A stretch of DNA of 64,000 nucleotides from Chitinophagaceae bacterium (GTDB lineage: Bacteria; Bacteroidota; Bacteroidia; Chitinophagales; Chitinophagaceae). A program made the position numbers and the translations under genes. Location: positions 1-64,000 of the forward strand of contig CANFLL010000002.1 of assembly GCA_947447825.1 (NCBI GenBank). Reading direction: 5' to 3'. The notes under the pieces are model-generated. The model worked only from the letters and a program-made list of their open reading frames with translations. It was not told the DNA's origin and searched no databases. Each line of letters opens with the position of its first letter. Positions within the stretch are counted from its first letter, which is position 1. This document shows, piece after piece, positions 5,724 to 15,390 of this stretch.

Positions 5724-8480
5724 ATGTTACAAACTAAACTGTACAAATTATTACTGTCATTATGCCTCATAGCTAGTATTTATGCTAAAGCTCAGACTAT
5801 TGTTCCCACACCGTTGTCGCACTTTGGTTTTTCTATTGGCGATGATTATCATTTGGCTACTTACACACAAACGGAAGCATATTTTAAAAAGCTAGCAGCT
5901 AGTTCTAAAAGAGTAAAACTGGTAGAAATTGGTAAAACAGAAGAAGGTCGTAGTCAATACATGTTAGTAGTTTCTTCGCCAAAGAACTTAGAGAACCTGG
6001 AACACTACCGTCAGATTTCTCAACAATTGGCACATGCAGAAAACCTAACAGACGCCGAAGCCCGTAAACTGTCAACAGAAGGAAAGGCAGTAGTTTGGAT
6101 TGATGGCGGGCTACATGCCAACGAAACGGTAGGCGCGCACCAGTTGATAGAAACTGCCTACGAACTAAGTAGCCGTACCGATGAAGAAACTACTAAGATA
6201 TTGGATAATGTGATTGTGCTTTTGGTACATGCAAACCCTGATGGGCAAGAACTAATGAGCAATTGGTACATGCGCGAATCGGTGCCAGAAAAAAGATCGT
6301 ATGCCAATTGGCCAAGACTATTTGAAAAATATGCGGGACATGATAATAACAGAGACTTTTATATGCTGAACCTAAAAGAATCTCAAAACATGGCGCGCCA
6401 ACTTTATATAGATTGGATTCCTCAGATAATGTATAATCACCACCAACCCGCCCCTGCAGGAGCTGTTGTTGCTGGCCCTCCCTACAGAGATCCGTTCAAT
6501 TATGTTTTTGACCCATTGGTAATTACAGGTTTAGATGCTGTTGGTGCGGCTATGGGAACAAGACTTGATGCCGAAGGAAAGCCTGGTTATACTGAACGTT
6601 CGGGTTCTGTTTATTCTACTTGGTTTAATGGAGGCTTGCGTACCACCACTTATTTTCATAATATAATTGGGTTATTAACCGAGATAACTGGAAGCCCAAC
6701 ACCTACCAATATCCCTTTAGTTCCCAATAGATTAATACCAAATGGTGCTACTATCAACCCAGTTACACCGCGTGAGTGGCATTTTAAATATTCAATTGAT
6801 TATTCTTTATCTCTTAATTATGCAGTATTAGATTATGCAACTAGGTATAGGGATCAGTTGTTATTTAATATTTATCGGATGGGTAAAAACTCCATCCAAA
6901 AAGGAGAGAATGATTATTGGTCTTTGTCGCCTAAAAAGGTTGCGGCAATCAACGAATACGCACAAGGTGAAACAAGGGTAACCAAGAAAGGGGCATTGGT
7001 GGCAGATTCTACAGATAGTGAGGAGAACCCAGCGACAGTTGCCAAGAAATACTACGACTCTGTGATGAAGAACCCTGCACTCCGCGACCCAAGAGGATAT
7101 ATAATTCCATCTGATCAGGCGGATTTACCAACGGTTACTAGGTTTTTAAATTGTTTAATAAGAACAGGCATAGTAGTATCTAAAGCAACTACTTCTTTTA
7201 CAGTAGAAGGTAAAACTTACCCTGCAGGTTCGTATGTGGTTAAAGCTAATCAAGCTTTCAGACCACATGTTTTGGATATGTTTGAGCCACAAGATCATCC
7301 GAATGATTTTCAGTATCCGGGTGGCCCACCTATCAAGCCTTATGACGCAGCGGGCTGGACATTGGCTTATCAAATGGGTATTAAGTTCGACCGTATTCTG
7401 AATGCTTTCGATGCACCAACAACACGCATTCCTTATGGCGAATTGATTGTAGCAAAAGGAAGTACAATGGGTAATGCGAAGAGTGCAAAAGGTTATTTAT
7501 TGGATGCAAAAGTGAACCATTCTTTTACCGCCGCAAATGATTTATTAAAACAAGGCGTAGAAGTATTCAGAACTACAGAAGGGGTAGAAGGAACAAGTGT
7601 TGGATCGTTTTATGTGCCGGCAACAGCTACAGCAAAAGCTATTTTAGATAAAGAAACAGATTCGTTGGGCATCTCCTTCATTGCCACATCAAAGCGTCCG
7701 GCTACAAAGAAAATTGGTGCTGCCAGAATAGCTTTATGGGATATTTATGGAGGCTCTATGACTTCTGGATGGATGCGTTACATGATGGAACAATACCATT
7801 ACCCTATAGAAAGAATTTATGTAAAAGAAATAGATTCGGCAGATTTTCGTTCCAAATACGATGTAATTATTTTTCCTACAGGAGCCATACCAGGAATTGG
7901 GGCAGGAAGAGGCAAGTTGCAACCAAAGCCTGCCAATGTTCCAGCAGAATACCGTGCAACCTTGGGAAGATTCTCCGCTGAAAAGACTATTCCTGCCCTA
8001 AAGAAGTTTATTGAAGAGGGTGGTAGTGTTGTAACAATTGGGGCAAGTACCAACTTAGCTTATCACTTAGGATTACCTGTAAAAAATGCTTTAACAGAGA
8101 TTGTAAATGGAGAAGAAAAGAAATTGCCGGGAGAAAAATTCTATATACCAGGCACAATCTTGAAGGCGAGTGTAGATTCTACCAATGCTGCTGCTTGGGG
8201 CATGAATGCAACTGCGGATATTATGTTTGATGAAAGCCCCGTATTTAAAATTAATACAGATGCTTATGCCAAAGGAACTGTAAAACCTTTGCTTTGGTTT
8301 GCCTCCAATAAAACCTTGCGCAGTGGTTGGGCATGGGGACAAGAATATTTGCAAGATGCTGTGGCAGGCTTTGAAACTACGGTAGGAAAAGGTAAATTCT
8401 ATGCCTTTGGACCAGAAATAATCTATAGGGCACAGTCTTACGGCACGTTTAAGTTGTTGTTTAATCAGTTGTACAAATAG
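5724..8480 (+). CDS. secreted M14-family zinc carboxypeptidase
   Basis: 918 residues. The N-terminus is a hydrophobic signal sequence ending in AKAQ (about residue 24), so it is exported. Residues about 40-380 are a peptidase M14 domain: His131 and Glu134 in GGLHANETVG bind zinc with a later His in YNHHQ (239/240), and HANPDGQ and NNRDFYM are typical family phrases. Residues about 720-918 look like a class-I-glutamine-amidotransferase-like alpha/beta domain (IIFPTGAIPG, GGSVVTIGASTNLAYHLGLP), which large Bacteroidota M14 proteins carry. It probably trims peptides in the periplasm or outside the cell. It stands alone, with its own hairpin downstream. Confidence 0.88.
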   Translation: MLQTKLYKLLLSLCLIASIYAKAQTIVPTPLSHFGFSIGDDYHLATYTQTEAYFKKLAASSKRVKLVEIGKTEEGRSQYMLVVSSPKNLENLEHYRQISQQLAHAENLTDAEARKLSTEGKAVVWIDGGLHANETVGAHQLIETAYELSSRTDEETTKILDNVIVLLVHANPDGQELMSNWYMRESVPEKRSYANWPRLFEKYAGHDNNRDFYMLNLKESQNMARQLYIDWIPQIMYNHHQPAPAGAVVAGPPYRDPFNYVFDPLVITGLDAVGAAMGTRLDAEGKPGYTERSGSVYSTWFNGGLRTTTYFHNIIGLLTEITGSPTPTNIPLVPNRLIPNGATINPVTPREWHFKYSIDYSLSLNYAVLDYATRYRDQLLFNIYRMGKNSIQKGENDYWSLSPKKVAAINEYAQGETRVTKKGALVADSTDSEENPATVAKKYYDSVMKNPALRDPRGYIIPSDQADLPTVTRFLNCLIRTGIVVSKATTSFTVEGKTYPAGSYVVKANQAFRPHVLDMFEPQDHPNDFQYPGGPPIKPYDAAGWTLAYQMGIKFDRILNAFDAPTTRIPYGELIVAKGSTMGNAKSAKGYLLDAKVNHSFTAANDLLKQGVEVFRTTEGVEGTSVGSFYVPATATAKAILDKETDSLGISFIATSKRPATKKIGAARIALWDIYGGSMTSGWMRYMMEQYHYPIERIYVKEIDSADFRSKYDVIIFPTGAIPGIGAGRGKLQPKPANVPAEYRATLGRFSAEKTIPALKKFIEEGGSVVTIGASTNLAYHLGLPVKNALTEIVNGEEKKLPGEKFYIPGTILKASVDSTNAAAWGMNATADIMFDESPVFKINTDAYAKGTVKPLLWFASNKTLRSGWAWGQEYLQDAVAGFETTVGKGKFYAFGPEIIYRAQSYGTFKLLFNQLYK

Positions 8481-8492
8481 GAGTCAAGTTAC

Positions 8493-8536
8493 AAGTTACA
8501 GGTTACAGGTTACCAGTAACCTATAACCTGTAACTT
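8493..8536. terminator. bidirectional hairpin of 'aggttac' repeats between convergent genes
   Basis: Arms 8493-8512 and 8517-8536 pair over 20 bp with a single mismatch, around a four-base loop. Each arm is itself made of short AGGTTAC direct repeats. The element fills the 58-bp gap between two convergent genes and is probably a shared terminator, though it lacks a long T run. Confidence 0.7.
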
Positions 8537-8538
8537 CC

Positions 8539-9990
8539 TTAATTTGTATAACAATCTAAAGAATGGTGTTGCTTTTTAAATGAGAATGGCTGAAAGTGTA
8601 GGGCAAGGTATCCACCACCATCTAATTCTTCTAGCTTAGTTTTTTGTAACCAATTTAAGTTGTGAATACCAACAACCAGTGGGCCAAGCTTGGCTGCTAA
8701 TCCAATCATTAAATCTTTCTTTTCTGTGAATTGAATGGGCATATAAAACCCAAAAGCTGGGGTTTCCCAACGAGGTGTAATGATGATACGATTTATCTCA
8801 CTTGTTTTTATATCATAGATATTAGAAACATCATTTGCATAAAAATTTAAGTTAAACAATCCATTAATATAGAAATTGTCATCAAGCTTTTTGTCAATAC
8901 TAATGACCAATCTTGTTGGCAACCGCATTTTAAAGGTTTTGAGATAAACTCGTCTAACTTCAAAATTGTCTATCAAAACTTGTTTAAGGTTGCTATTGTT
9001 TCTGTCAATCTTAATTTGTCTTTCTAGGCTAGTATCAGTCAATCCAGCATTTGGCGTTTTAACCAACACAGAACTTGTGTCTGTATCGAATTTATTAGAC
9101 CCAATATCCATAACAGAAACACCAAACTTCCATGAGTAATTTTTGGGATTATACTTTTCCTCAAAAATTTGTTCTTTAACAACATATTCAAAGCCAATGC
9201 TTGCTCCTATACTTGTTTTACTAGCTTTTATTAAATCCCTAAGGTTACGATAACCTGTGTTTCTCGAATCTAGTTTAGCGGTATTAGCAGAATAAAGAAT
9301 GGTTGCTTCTCCGCTTGTAATTGTGTTTTTACTTGTTCCTTGTAAATAATTTAGGTTATCTATGCCTCCATACAAACCAGAAAGCCCCCTCAACAAAGCC
9401 ACTGTAATTCCACCGCTAATTCTATGTTCATCATCATCTACAAGTATCCTAGCATAACTAAAATCATTTTCCATCCATGACTCGTTGTATCCATGAAAAT
9501 GAAATGGCGTAACATTTCCTTTACTATTATTATAATGAACAAATTCATTAAATCCACTAATACTATCTGTGTAATGAAAAGGAGAAGCTTCCATATAACT
9601 ATTGCTTCTAAATCTTAATCCAAAGCTAACAGACTGTTTTTCATCGATATTATACCTAATATTAAAAAGGTGCAAGTCGGAAGTATTAATAAAACTTCTT
9701 GCCCCATCACCAGAATTTGGTTGAATTAGGATGTTTCCAATGTTATCTGGCGTTAAGTTATTTAAAGAAAAATTAGAAATCCTTACAGCATTGTTTGAGG
9801 TATTAGTTTGCACGCCCAATAAAGAGAAATCCCATTTAAAAGCCGAATTAATAACACTTGCAGGATTAGAAAAGTTACCTAATCCACCAGCATACGCCGA
9901 ACCATTTAGTGCATGATAGCTCTGAGCCTTTACACTAAAACTAGAAAATAACAGAAATGCGATTTGAATAAACTTACTTGAAGTATTCAT
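8539..9990 (-). CDS. DUF5723 family outer-membrane protein
   Basis: 483 residues with a signal peptide ending in VKAQ (about residue 23). After it come SYHALNGSAYAGG and FSNPASV, the usual beginning of DUF5723 proteins, then many alternating-hydrophobic strands, consistent with a large outer-membrane beta barrel. There are no catalytic motifs. Function is unknown. It converges with the M14 peptidase gene, and its 5' end faces the 3' end of the aminotransferase gene with about 108 bp between. Confidence 0.75.
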   Translation of the reverse strand: MNTSSKFIQIAFLLFSSFSVKAQSYHALNGSAYAGGLGNFSNPASVINSAFKWDFSLLGVQTNTSNNAVRISNFSLNNLTPDNIGNILIQPNSGDGARSFINTSDLHLFNIRYNIDEKQSVSFGLRFRSNSYMEASPFHYTDSISGFNEFVHYNNSKGNVTPFHFHGYNESWMENDFSYARILVDDDEHRISGGITVALLRGLSGLYGGIDNLNYLQGTSKNTITSGEATILYSANTAKLDSRNTGYRNLRDLIKASKTSIGASIGFEYVVKEQIFEEKYNPKNYSWKFGVSVMDIGSNKFDTDTSSVLVKTPNAGLTDTSLERQIKIDRNNSNLKQVLIDNFEVRRVYLKTFKMRLPTRLVISIDKKLDDNFYINGLFNLNFYANDVSNIYDIKTSEINRIIITPRWETPAFGFYMPIQFTEKKDLMIGLAAKLGPLVVGIHNLNWLQKTKLEELDGGGYLALHFQPFSFKKQHHSLDCYTN

Positions 9991-10098
9991 TTTGTGGGGT
10001 TATTTATTTCTAATGACTAGAAAGCAAAAACGGAAGACTTACAATGTAAATCTTCCGCTGCCCAACAAAATAACTAACTATAAATTTAACCTTTATCG

Positions 10099-11292
10099 TT
10101 AACCGATGGAATAGACTTTTAAGGCTTCCTGCAAGCAATCCATGGCTGCATTAATGTCTTCTTTGTTTAAAACATACGCCACCCTAACTTGATTTTTTCC
10201 TAATCCTGGTGTTGCATAAAAACCTGTTCCCGGTGCAAGCATAACCGTTGCCCCTTTGTAACTAAAAGATTCTAATAACCACTGACAGAACTTGTTTGCA
10301 TCATCTATTGGCAAGGCAACAATAGCATAAAAAGCCCCACTAGGCATTGGGCAATAAACCCCATCCATTGCGTTTAGTCGGTTTACAATCAAATCTCTCC
10401 TACTCTTATATTCTGCTTTAGTCTGATCAAAGTAGTCAGCAGGCAAATCGAGTGCTGCCTCTCCTGCCATCTGTGCAAAGCTTGGTGGACACAATCTTGC
10501 CTGAGCAAATTTCATCACTGTATCAACCAATGTTTTATTTCTGGTAACTAATGCCCCAATTCTACCACCACAAGCACTATATCTTTTGCTAATAGTGTCC
10601 ACCATTACCACATTGTCATCTACACCTGTCAGGTTTAAAGACGACATAGGCATCTCGCCCTCATAGTTAAACTCCCTGTATGCTTCATCACAAAACAAGT
10701 ACAAATTGTGTTTTGCCACCATAGCACCCAGTTCCTCCATCTCCTCTTTGCTATACACATAGCCAGTAGGATTATTAGGATTGCATATTACAATTCCTTT
10801 AGTGCGGTGGTTAATTTTCTTTTCTATTTCTTCCAGAGGCGGCAAAGCGAATCCTGTTGAAATATCAGAAGTAACTGTTACCACTTCCACGCCAGCTTCG
10901 GCAGCAAAGCCATGATAGTTGGCATAAAAAGGTTCAGGAATAATTACTTCATCACCGGGATCGAAGCAGGCCATAAAGGCAAACAACAATGCCTCGCTAC
11001 CACCAGTGGTAATGAGTATTTGTTTATAATCGAGGTCGATACCTATTCCTTTATAGTAGCCTACTAGTTTTCGACGATAGCTTTCGTTACCTGCACTATG
11101 ACCGTAATCTAATATTTTAAAATCACTTTTCCTAACCGCATCAAGCATTAGTTGAGGCGTTTCAATGTCGGGCTGACCAATGTTTAAATGATATACTTTA
11201 ACTCCTCTTTCAACAGCAGCTTCTGCATAAGGAACAAGCTTTCTAATGGGGGATGGGGGCATTTCTTGCCCACGCTTACTTATTTGTAACAT
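10099..11292 (-). CDS. PLP-dependent class I/II aminotransferase
   Basis: 397 residues, fold-type I. It transfers an amino group between an amino acid and a 2-oxo acid using pyridoxal phosphate. Markers are NIGQPDIETP (37-46), NPNNPTG (171-177), DEAY (202-205), the Schiff-base Lys236 in TISKRYSACGGRIG, and the carboxylate-binding Arg near QVRVAYV. The overall pattern is close to aspartate/aromatic-type aminotransferases, but substrate cannot be fixed from sequence. The start MLQISKRGQEMPPSPIRKL is standard for this subgroup. It lies downstream of DUF4293 and glyA on the same strand. Confidence 0.88.
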   Translation of the reverse strand: MLQISKRGQEMPPSPIRKLVPYAEAAVERGVKVYHLNIGQPDIETPQLMLDAVRKSDFKILDYGHSAGNESYRRKLVGYYKGIGIDLDYKQILITTGGSEALLFAFMACFDPGDEVIIPEPFYANYHGFAAEAGVEVVTVTSDISTGFALPPLEEIEKKINHRTKGIVICNPNNPTGYVYSKEEMEELGAMVAKHNLYLFCDEAYREFNYEGEMPMSSLNLTGVDDNVVMVDTISKRYSACGGRIGALVTRNKTLVDTVMKFAQARLCPPSFAQMAGEAALDLPADYFDQTKAEYKSRRDLIVNRLNAMDGVYCPMPSGAFYAIVALPIDDANKFCQWLLESFSYKGATVMLAPGTGFYATPGLGKNQVRVAYVLNKEDINAAMDCLQEALKVYSIG

Positions 11293-11299
11293 AATTCTT

Positions 11300-11400
11300 T
11301 AGTGGTTAGTGATTAGTGGTTAGTGGTTAGTGACGAACTCATGGAGAATTCAGCTTATTAATCTTTAAAGACTAATCACTAACAACTAACTACTAATAAC
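11300..11400. repeat. inverted pair of TTAGTG/CACTAA repeat tracts
   Basis: The tract at 11300-11333 is built of TTAGTGG/TTAGTGA units, and 11371-11400 carries the complementary CACTAAC/CTAACTA units. Together they can fold into a long imperfect hairpin filling the gap between the DUF4293 gene and the aminotransferase gene. It may terminate the DUF4293 transcript. Confidence 0.6.
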
Positions 11401-11822
11401 TATCTTAGTCTATCTGCGCTTTTTACTAATTGTTCGTCTTTCCAGATGCCCCTTGCGGCAAGCAATAAAAAAATTGGGACAAGGAAAGTAATGGTAGAGG
11501 TGATTGCATATTGTCCTTCTACAAAAGACCGTGTCTCTGAAATGTAGATAACGATGTTAATGATAGCCACAAGGGCGGTAATGCCCGCAACGAGCATTTG
11601 TTTCTTTCTGTCTTTATACAAAAAGATGGCAATTAAAGATGCAGCCAAAATGAACCCTACCAAAATTGTTAAAAGCATATCGCTTTGGGCATTCAGTTGC
11701 ACATAAGTTTTTGCATTTGTAACAGCATCTAGTTTATTTCCTGTATAAAAAGAAAATTTAACTGACAATACCGTACAGATGGAAGCCAACAAAAGCCATA
11801 TTGATTGGATGCGCTGTATCAT
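11400..11822 (-). CDS. DUF4293 family membrane protein
   Basis: 140 residues with four predicted membrane helices (about 7-24, 48-68, 75-94 and 106-124). It opens with the MIQRIQSIWLLLA signature of DUF4293, a Bacteroidota-specific integral membrane family of unknown function. It is 14 bp downstream of glyA on the same strand, so the two are probably cotranscribed. Confidence 0.85.
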   Translation of the reverse strand: MIQRIQSIWLLLASICTVLSVKFSFYTGNKLDAVTNAKTYVQLNAQSDMLLTILVGFILAASLIAIFLYKDRKKQMLVAGITALVAIINIVIYISETRSFVEGQYAITSTITFLVPIFLLLAARGIWKDEQLVKSADRLR

Positions 11823-11836
11823 AATTTTATCAATTG

Positions 11837-13114
11837 TTAGAGTTCTGGATACAATTTAAACTGTTCCATAAATTCATTCACTTGTTTCTTCACAGTAGCA
11901 ATTTCAGATTCGCTTTCTGCATTTAGTAGCACCCTATCAATTGCGTTTACCACAAATTGCATATCGCATTCCACCATTCCTCTGGTAGTTACAGCTGCAA
12001 CACCAAAACGGATACCACTGGTAATGAATGCGCTCTTATCATCAAAAGGAACCATATTTTTATTGGCAGTAATATCTGCTTTTACCAATGCTTGTTCTGC
12101 TTTTTTACCACTGATGTTCTTATTTCTGAGGTCAATAAGCATCAAATGATTATCGGTTCCACCACTAATGATGTTGTATTCTTTTTCTACAAATGCCTTT
12201 GCCATTGCTTGTGCATTCTTCTGAACTTGTTGTTGATAAATCAAGAACTCATCCGTTAGTATTTCTCCAAAAGCAATTGCCTTTGCAGCTATAACGTGTT
12301 GCAAAGGCCCACCTTGAATACCTGGGAAAACAGCTAAATCTATTAAGCTGCTCATCATGCGTACATTGCCTTTGTTGTCTTTTAGTCCGAAAGGATTTTC
12401 GAAATCTTTACCCATCATAATTACGCCACCACGAGGACCACGCAATGTTTTATGAGTTGTAGAACTTACAAAGTGACAATATTCGAACGGACTATTCAAT
12501 AATCCCTTTGCTATTAATCCAGCTGGATGTGCAATATCAGCCCAAACCAATGCACCAACTTCATCAGCTACTGCACGAATTCTTTTATAATCCCAATCAC
12601 GGCTGTAAGCACTTGCTCCACAGATAATTAATTTTGGTTTCAAAGCACGCGCTTGGCTTTCAAGCATTTCGTAATCTATTAAACCAGTCTCTTTTACCAC
12701 ACCATAAAAATGGGCATTGTACAATTTACCGCTATAGTTCACGGGGCTACCATGCGTTAAGTGACCGCCCATGCTCAAATCCAATCCTAATGTTACATCT
12801 CCCGGTTGCAAAACCGCCAAAGCAATGGCTGCATTGGCTTGCGCGCCACTGTGAGGTTGCACATTGGCATATTCTACATTAAATATTTGTTTTAAACGAT
12901 CAATGGCAAGTTGTTCTGTTTGGTCAACAATTTCGCAACCAGCATAATAACGACGACCCGGATAGCCTTCAGCATACTTGTTAGTCATTACGCCGCCCAT
13001 TGCCTGCATCACTTGTAATGATGTAAAGTTTTCACTAGCAATCAATTCTATTCCATGACGTTGACGCTCTAACTCCTGATTTATCAGGTCGAAAACCAAT
13101 GTATCTCTTTGCAT
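11837..13114 (-). CDS. glyA: serine hydroxymethyltransferase
   Basis: 425 residues, full length. It converts serine and tetrahydrofolate to glycine and 5,10-methylene-THF with PLP, the main source of one-carbon units. Characteristic pieces are [11 protein letters not shown] near the N-terminus, [17 protein letters not shown], the PLP-lysine motif [13 protein letters not shown] and [11 protein letters not shown] near the C-terminus. Upstream on this strand is a promoter-like pair (CAAAAATA at 13163-13170 read on the minus strand as TATTTTTG). The DUF4293 gene follows. Confidence 0.96.
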   Translation of the reverse strand: MQRDTLVFDLINQELERQRHGIELIASENFTSLQVMQAMGGVMTNKYAEGYPGRRYYAGCEIVDQTEQLAIDRLKQIFNVEYANVQPHSGAQANAAIALAVLQPGDVTLGLDLSMGGHLTHGSPVNYSGKLYNAHFYGVVKETGLIDYEMLESQARALKPKLIICGASAYSRDWDYKRIRAVADEVGALVWADIAHPAGLIAKGLLNSPFEYCHFVSSTTHKTLRGPRGGVIMMGKDFENPFGLKDNKGNVRMMSSLIDLAVFPGIQGGPLQHVIAAKAIAFGEILTDEFLIYQQQVQKNAQAMAKAFVEKEYNIISGGTDNHLMLIDLRNKNISGKKAEQALVKADITANKNMVPFDDKSAFITSGIRFGVAAVTTRGMVECDMQFVVNAIDRVLLNAESESEIATVKKQVNEFMEQFKLYPEL

Positions 13115-13162
13115 TTACTTATTTTTTATGAGGAAATGAACCCTCTTTTAAAAATTGAGGCG

Positions 13163-13193
13163 CAAAAATAACAGTTGAGATTGAGTAGGCAAT
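13163..13193 (-). promoter_or_regulatory. promoter of glyA
   Basis: On the minus strand, ATTG (13193-13190), a 19-base spacer and TATTTTTG (13170-13163) match the Bacteroidota -33/-7 consensus with one mismatch. It is about 50 bp before the glyA start. Confidence 0.6.
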
Positions 13194-13351
13194 AAAATTT
13201 AATTTTTTACTTTCTTTTTAAGAAGTTAAAGGTAATAGGTGGTTACTTCTCAGGTGCTTTCCGCCGAGTAGGCAAAGAAAAACAAAGAACAAAAAATTTA
13301 GAGTCTAAAAGACACTGATTTATACCGATATAACTACACAATTTGTATTGG

Positions 13352-13601
13352 TTGCCTGTTTTACAAGCATTATGCTCCAAATTGTTCAATCAAATCGTCA
13401 CGGCATTGCCGTTTATGAGCCATTCATTGCCCTTTTTGACTCATAAACGGCAATGAAAGGCTCATAAACGGCAACTGGATGGGGTGTTCTTTGCCTTTTT
13501 TGGGCTAAAGTTGGCAAACTTTATTGAATCGGTTGCTCCTATTATCTCATAAGGAGCAACCAATCAGCCGTAAACGGCAACCTTTATTAAAAAAGTGGCA
13601 A
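13352..13601. repeat. 21-bp-period array with TTGCC/GGCAA cores (array 6)
   Basis: TTGCC or its complement GGCAA recurs at centres 13408, 13429, 13451, 13472, 13493, 13515, 13535 (TTGCT), 13557 (AGCAA), 13578 and 13599: ten cores with mean spacing 21.2 bp. A further TTGCC at 13352-13356 may be an outlying unit. Flanks repeat phrases such as CTCATAAACGGCAA and its complement. Cores occur in both orientations. The block lies in the 730-bp gap between glyA and tadA, whose starts face apart. Confidence 0.75.
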
Positions 13602-13848
13602 CATTCGCCTACTTCTTTTCGCATTTCCTTATAGTAACTTTAAAGGTTTAAATCTTTCTTTCAAACTAAAATTAATTAGTTGCATAAAAAATCTTTCGCT
13701 TTTAAGACGCATTAATTTGCGTTTCTACAATCGCCACATAATTTGTACAGCAAAAAACTTTTATGCACCCAAATAATACTGCCTAATAAGGGTTTTGTTT
13801 GCAGGCTTATATTGCACCACTTTAATCCACACAAAAATTTATTATTTT

Positions 13849-14313
13849 ATGCGTTTATATACTAGTCAAGAAACAATTTTTAATGATGAATATTTCATGC
13901 GACAAGCATTGAGGGAAGCAAAAGAAGCTTATGAAAAAGAAGAAGTGCCGGTGGGTGCGGTGGTGGTGCTAAACAACCAAATTATTGCAAGAGGACATAA
14001 CCAAGTGGAGATGCTAAACGACAGCACAGCACATGCCGAAATACTTGCTCTCACAACTGCCTATCAGGCTTTGGGAAGTAAATATTTGCCCGATGCCACA
14101 CTTTACGTTACGGTGGAACCCTGCCTAATGTGTTGTGGCGCATTGTATTGGGGCAAGATTGGCAAGATAGTTTATGGCACAGGCGATGAAAAAAACGGGT
14201 ATCAGCACTTCACTAGCACCAATCCTTTTCATCCAAAAACTGAAATAATTACTGGAGTTTTAGCAAATGAATGTGCCAAACTGATGAAAGATTTTTTTAG
14301 GGCAAGAAGGTAA
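13849..14313 (+). CDS. tadA: tRNA-specific adenosine deaminase (nucleoside deaminase)
   Basis: 154 residues from the ATG at 13849; the open frame extends upstream to 13795, but without family similarity. It is a cytidine/deoxycytidylate-deaminase fold enzyme. The zinc ligands and proton shuttle are His62 and Glu64 in AHAE, and Cys92 and Cys95 in PCLMC. In most bacteria this family makes inosine at the wobble position of tRNA-Arg(ACG). Guanine deaminase is a possible alternative for the subgroup ending in ECAKLMKDFF. It is transcribed alone, converging on the jet operon. Confidence 0.82.
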   Translation: MRLYTSQETIFNDEYFMRQALREAKEAYEKEEVPVGAVVVLNNQIIARGHNQVEMLNDSTAHAEILALTTAYQALGSKYLPDATLYVTVEPCLMCCGALYWGKIGKIVYGTGDEKNGYQHFTSTNPFHPKTEIITGVLANECAKLMKDFFRARR

Positions 14314-14526
14314 GAAGGAGGGTACAAATACTTGAATTGAAATAAACTACACTTTTCCTAGTTTAATTATGGAGGATAGATTAACCACCGAATAGGCAAT
14401 GTTTATTGCAAAGAAGGAACAAAGAGTACTTACATTCAGGAATGAGAATCATTTTAAGGACGCAAAGGTGGGCGTATGAAAGTGTCGATTATTTGAAGGC
14501 AACTACTTAAAATAGTCAGCCACTAT

Positions 14527-15384
14527 TCAGCTTCCCTTAATCAATACTTCCTGATCTAATCCTTTTTTAGTGTGGTGAATTAGTTTCAGCAAAGAAAGCA
14601 GTGCAGGTTCATCCTCAATTGATTGTTTGGGAAAAGCTTCTTTTTGCTCATTATATCGATCCTTATTTCCATATTGAAGCACTAGCACTTCTATATTTTC
14701 AGGTATAAAAAACAAGGACTTATGCGGAATGTGCTTTTTAAATTCATTTACATAAATGTTTATTCCAGCCAAATCATAATCGCCAAAATGGAAGTAATTA
14801 TTTGGTATCAACTCCAGCCACTTAATTAAATCTCTGCTATTGTTTTGCGGATACCTGCACACAAATAAGGGCTTAACGGCATTAAACAGGTGTTTCTGTT
14901 TGCTAATTTGCCTGAAGTTTTCCGCATTCTCAATGCCCACAATCGTTGCATCAGCCGCTGGAAGAAAACTTTCAAAATCGTATATAAAGGTAAAAGTTCC
15001 TTCCAGTGGCAATAGCGTGAAGGGTTCGTTATTCAAGCTACAATCTAACGGCTGATAACTATTAACCAAAAAACCTTTGAAAGTTCTTGCCGTTTTTAGT
15101 TTAGAATCTGCCGATGCCATTGCCAATTCGGCTCTGCTTGCATCCTGTTTTTCTAACACCTCTATGTAAGTGTCCAATTGACTGATGCCACAATGGTTTT
15201 GCAAATAATCTGCTAAAGCAGCTTGGTTCAGTAGCACTATCGACTTCTTTATTCGCCCACTTCTCATTAAGATGTTTTCCTCAATCAAACTTTCAATGAC
15301 AGAGTGCTTGGTGGAACTGTCGGCCAATATTTGACCTTGCAGGAGAAGCAATAAATTTTTGGCAACCTTTAATGGAATCTTCAT
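14527..15384 (-). CDS. jetD: JetD-like Toprim nuclease subunit of a Wadjet-type system
   Basis: 285 residues. The C-terminal half has a Toprim-like core: the acidic strand motif IVGIENAENF (148-157; Glu152) and the metal-binding FGDYDLAGINIY (200-211; Asp202, Asp204). This matches the DUF2220-type domain of JetD, the subunit that cuts circular DNA held by the JetABC condensin. The N-terminal part (1-110) looks helical with a winged-helix region. Typical JetD proteins are about 350-400 residues, so this is a short form. It is the last gene, starting 6 bp after jetC. The identification rests on gene order plus these motifs. Confidence 0.78.
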   Translation of the reverse strand: MKIPLKVAKNLLLLLQGQILADSSTKHSVIESLIEENILMRSGRIKKSIVLLNQAALADYLQNHCGISQLDTYIEVLEKQDASRAELAMASADSKLKTARTFKGFLVNSYQPLDCSLNNEPFTLLPLEGTFTFIYDFESFLPAADATIVGIENAENFRQISKQKHLFNAVKPLFVCRYPQNNSRDLIKWLELIPNNYFHFGDYDLAGINIYVNEFKKHIPHKSLFFIPENIEVLVLQYGNKDRYNEQKEAFPKQSIEDEPALLSLLKLIHHTKKGLDQEVLIKGS

Positions 15385-15390
15385 TTGTGC

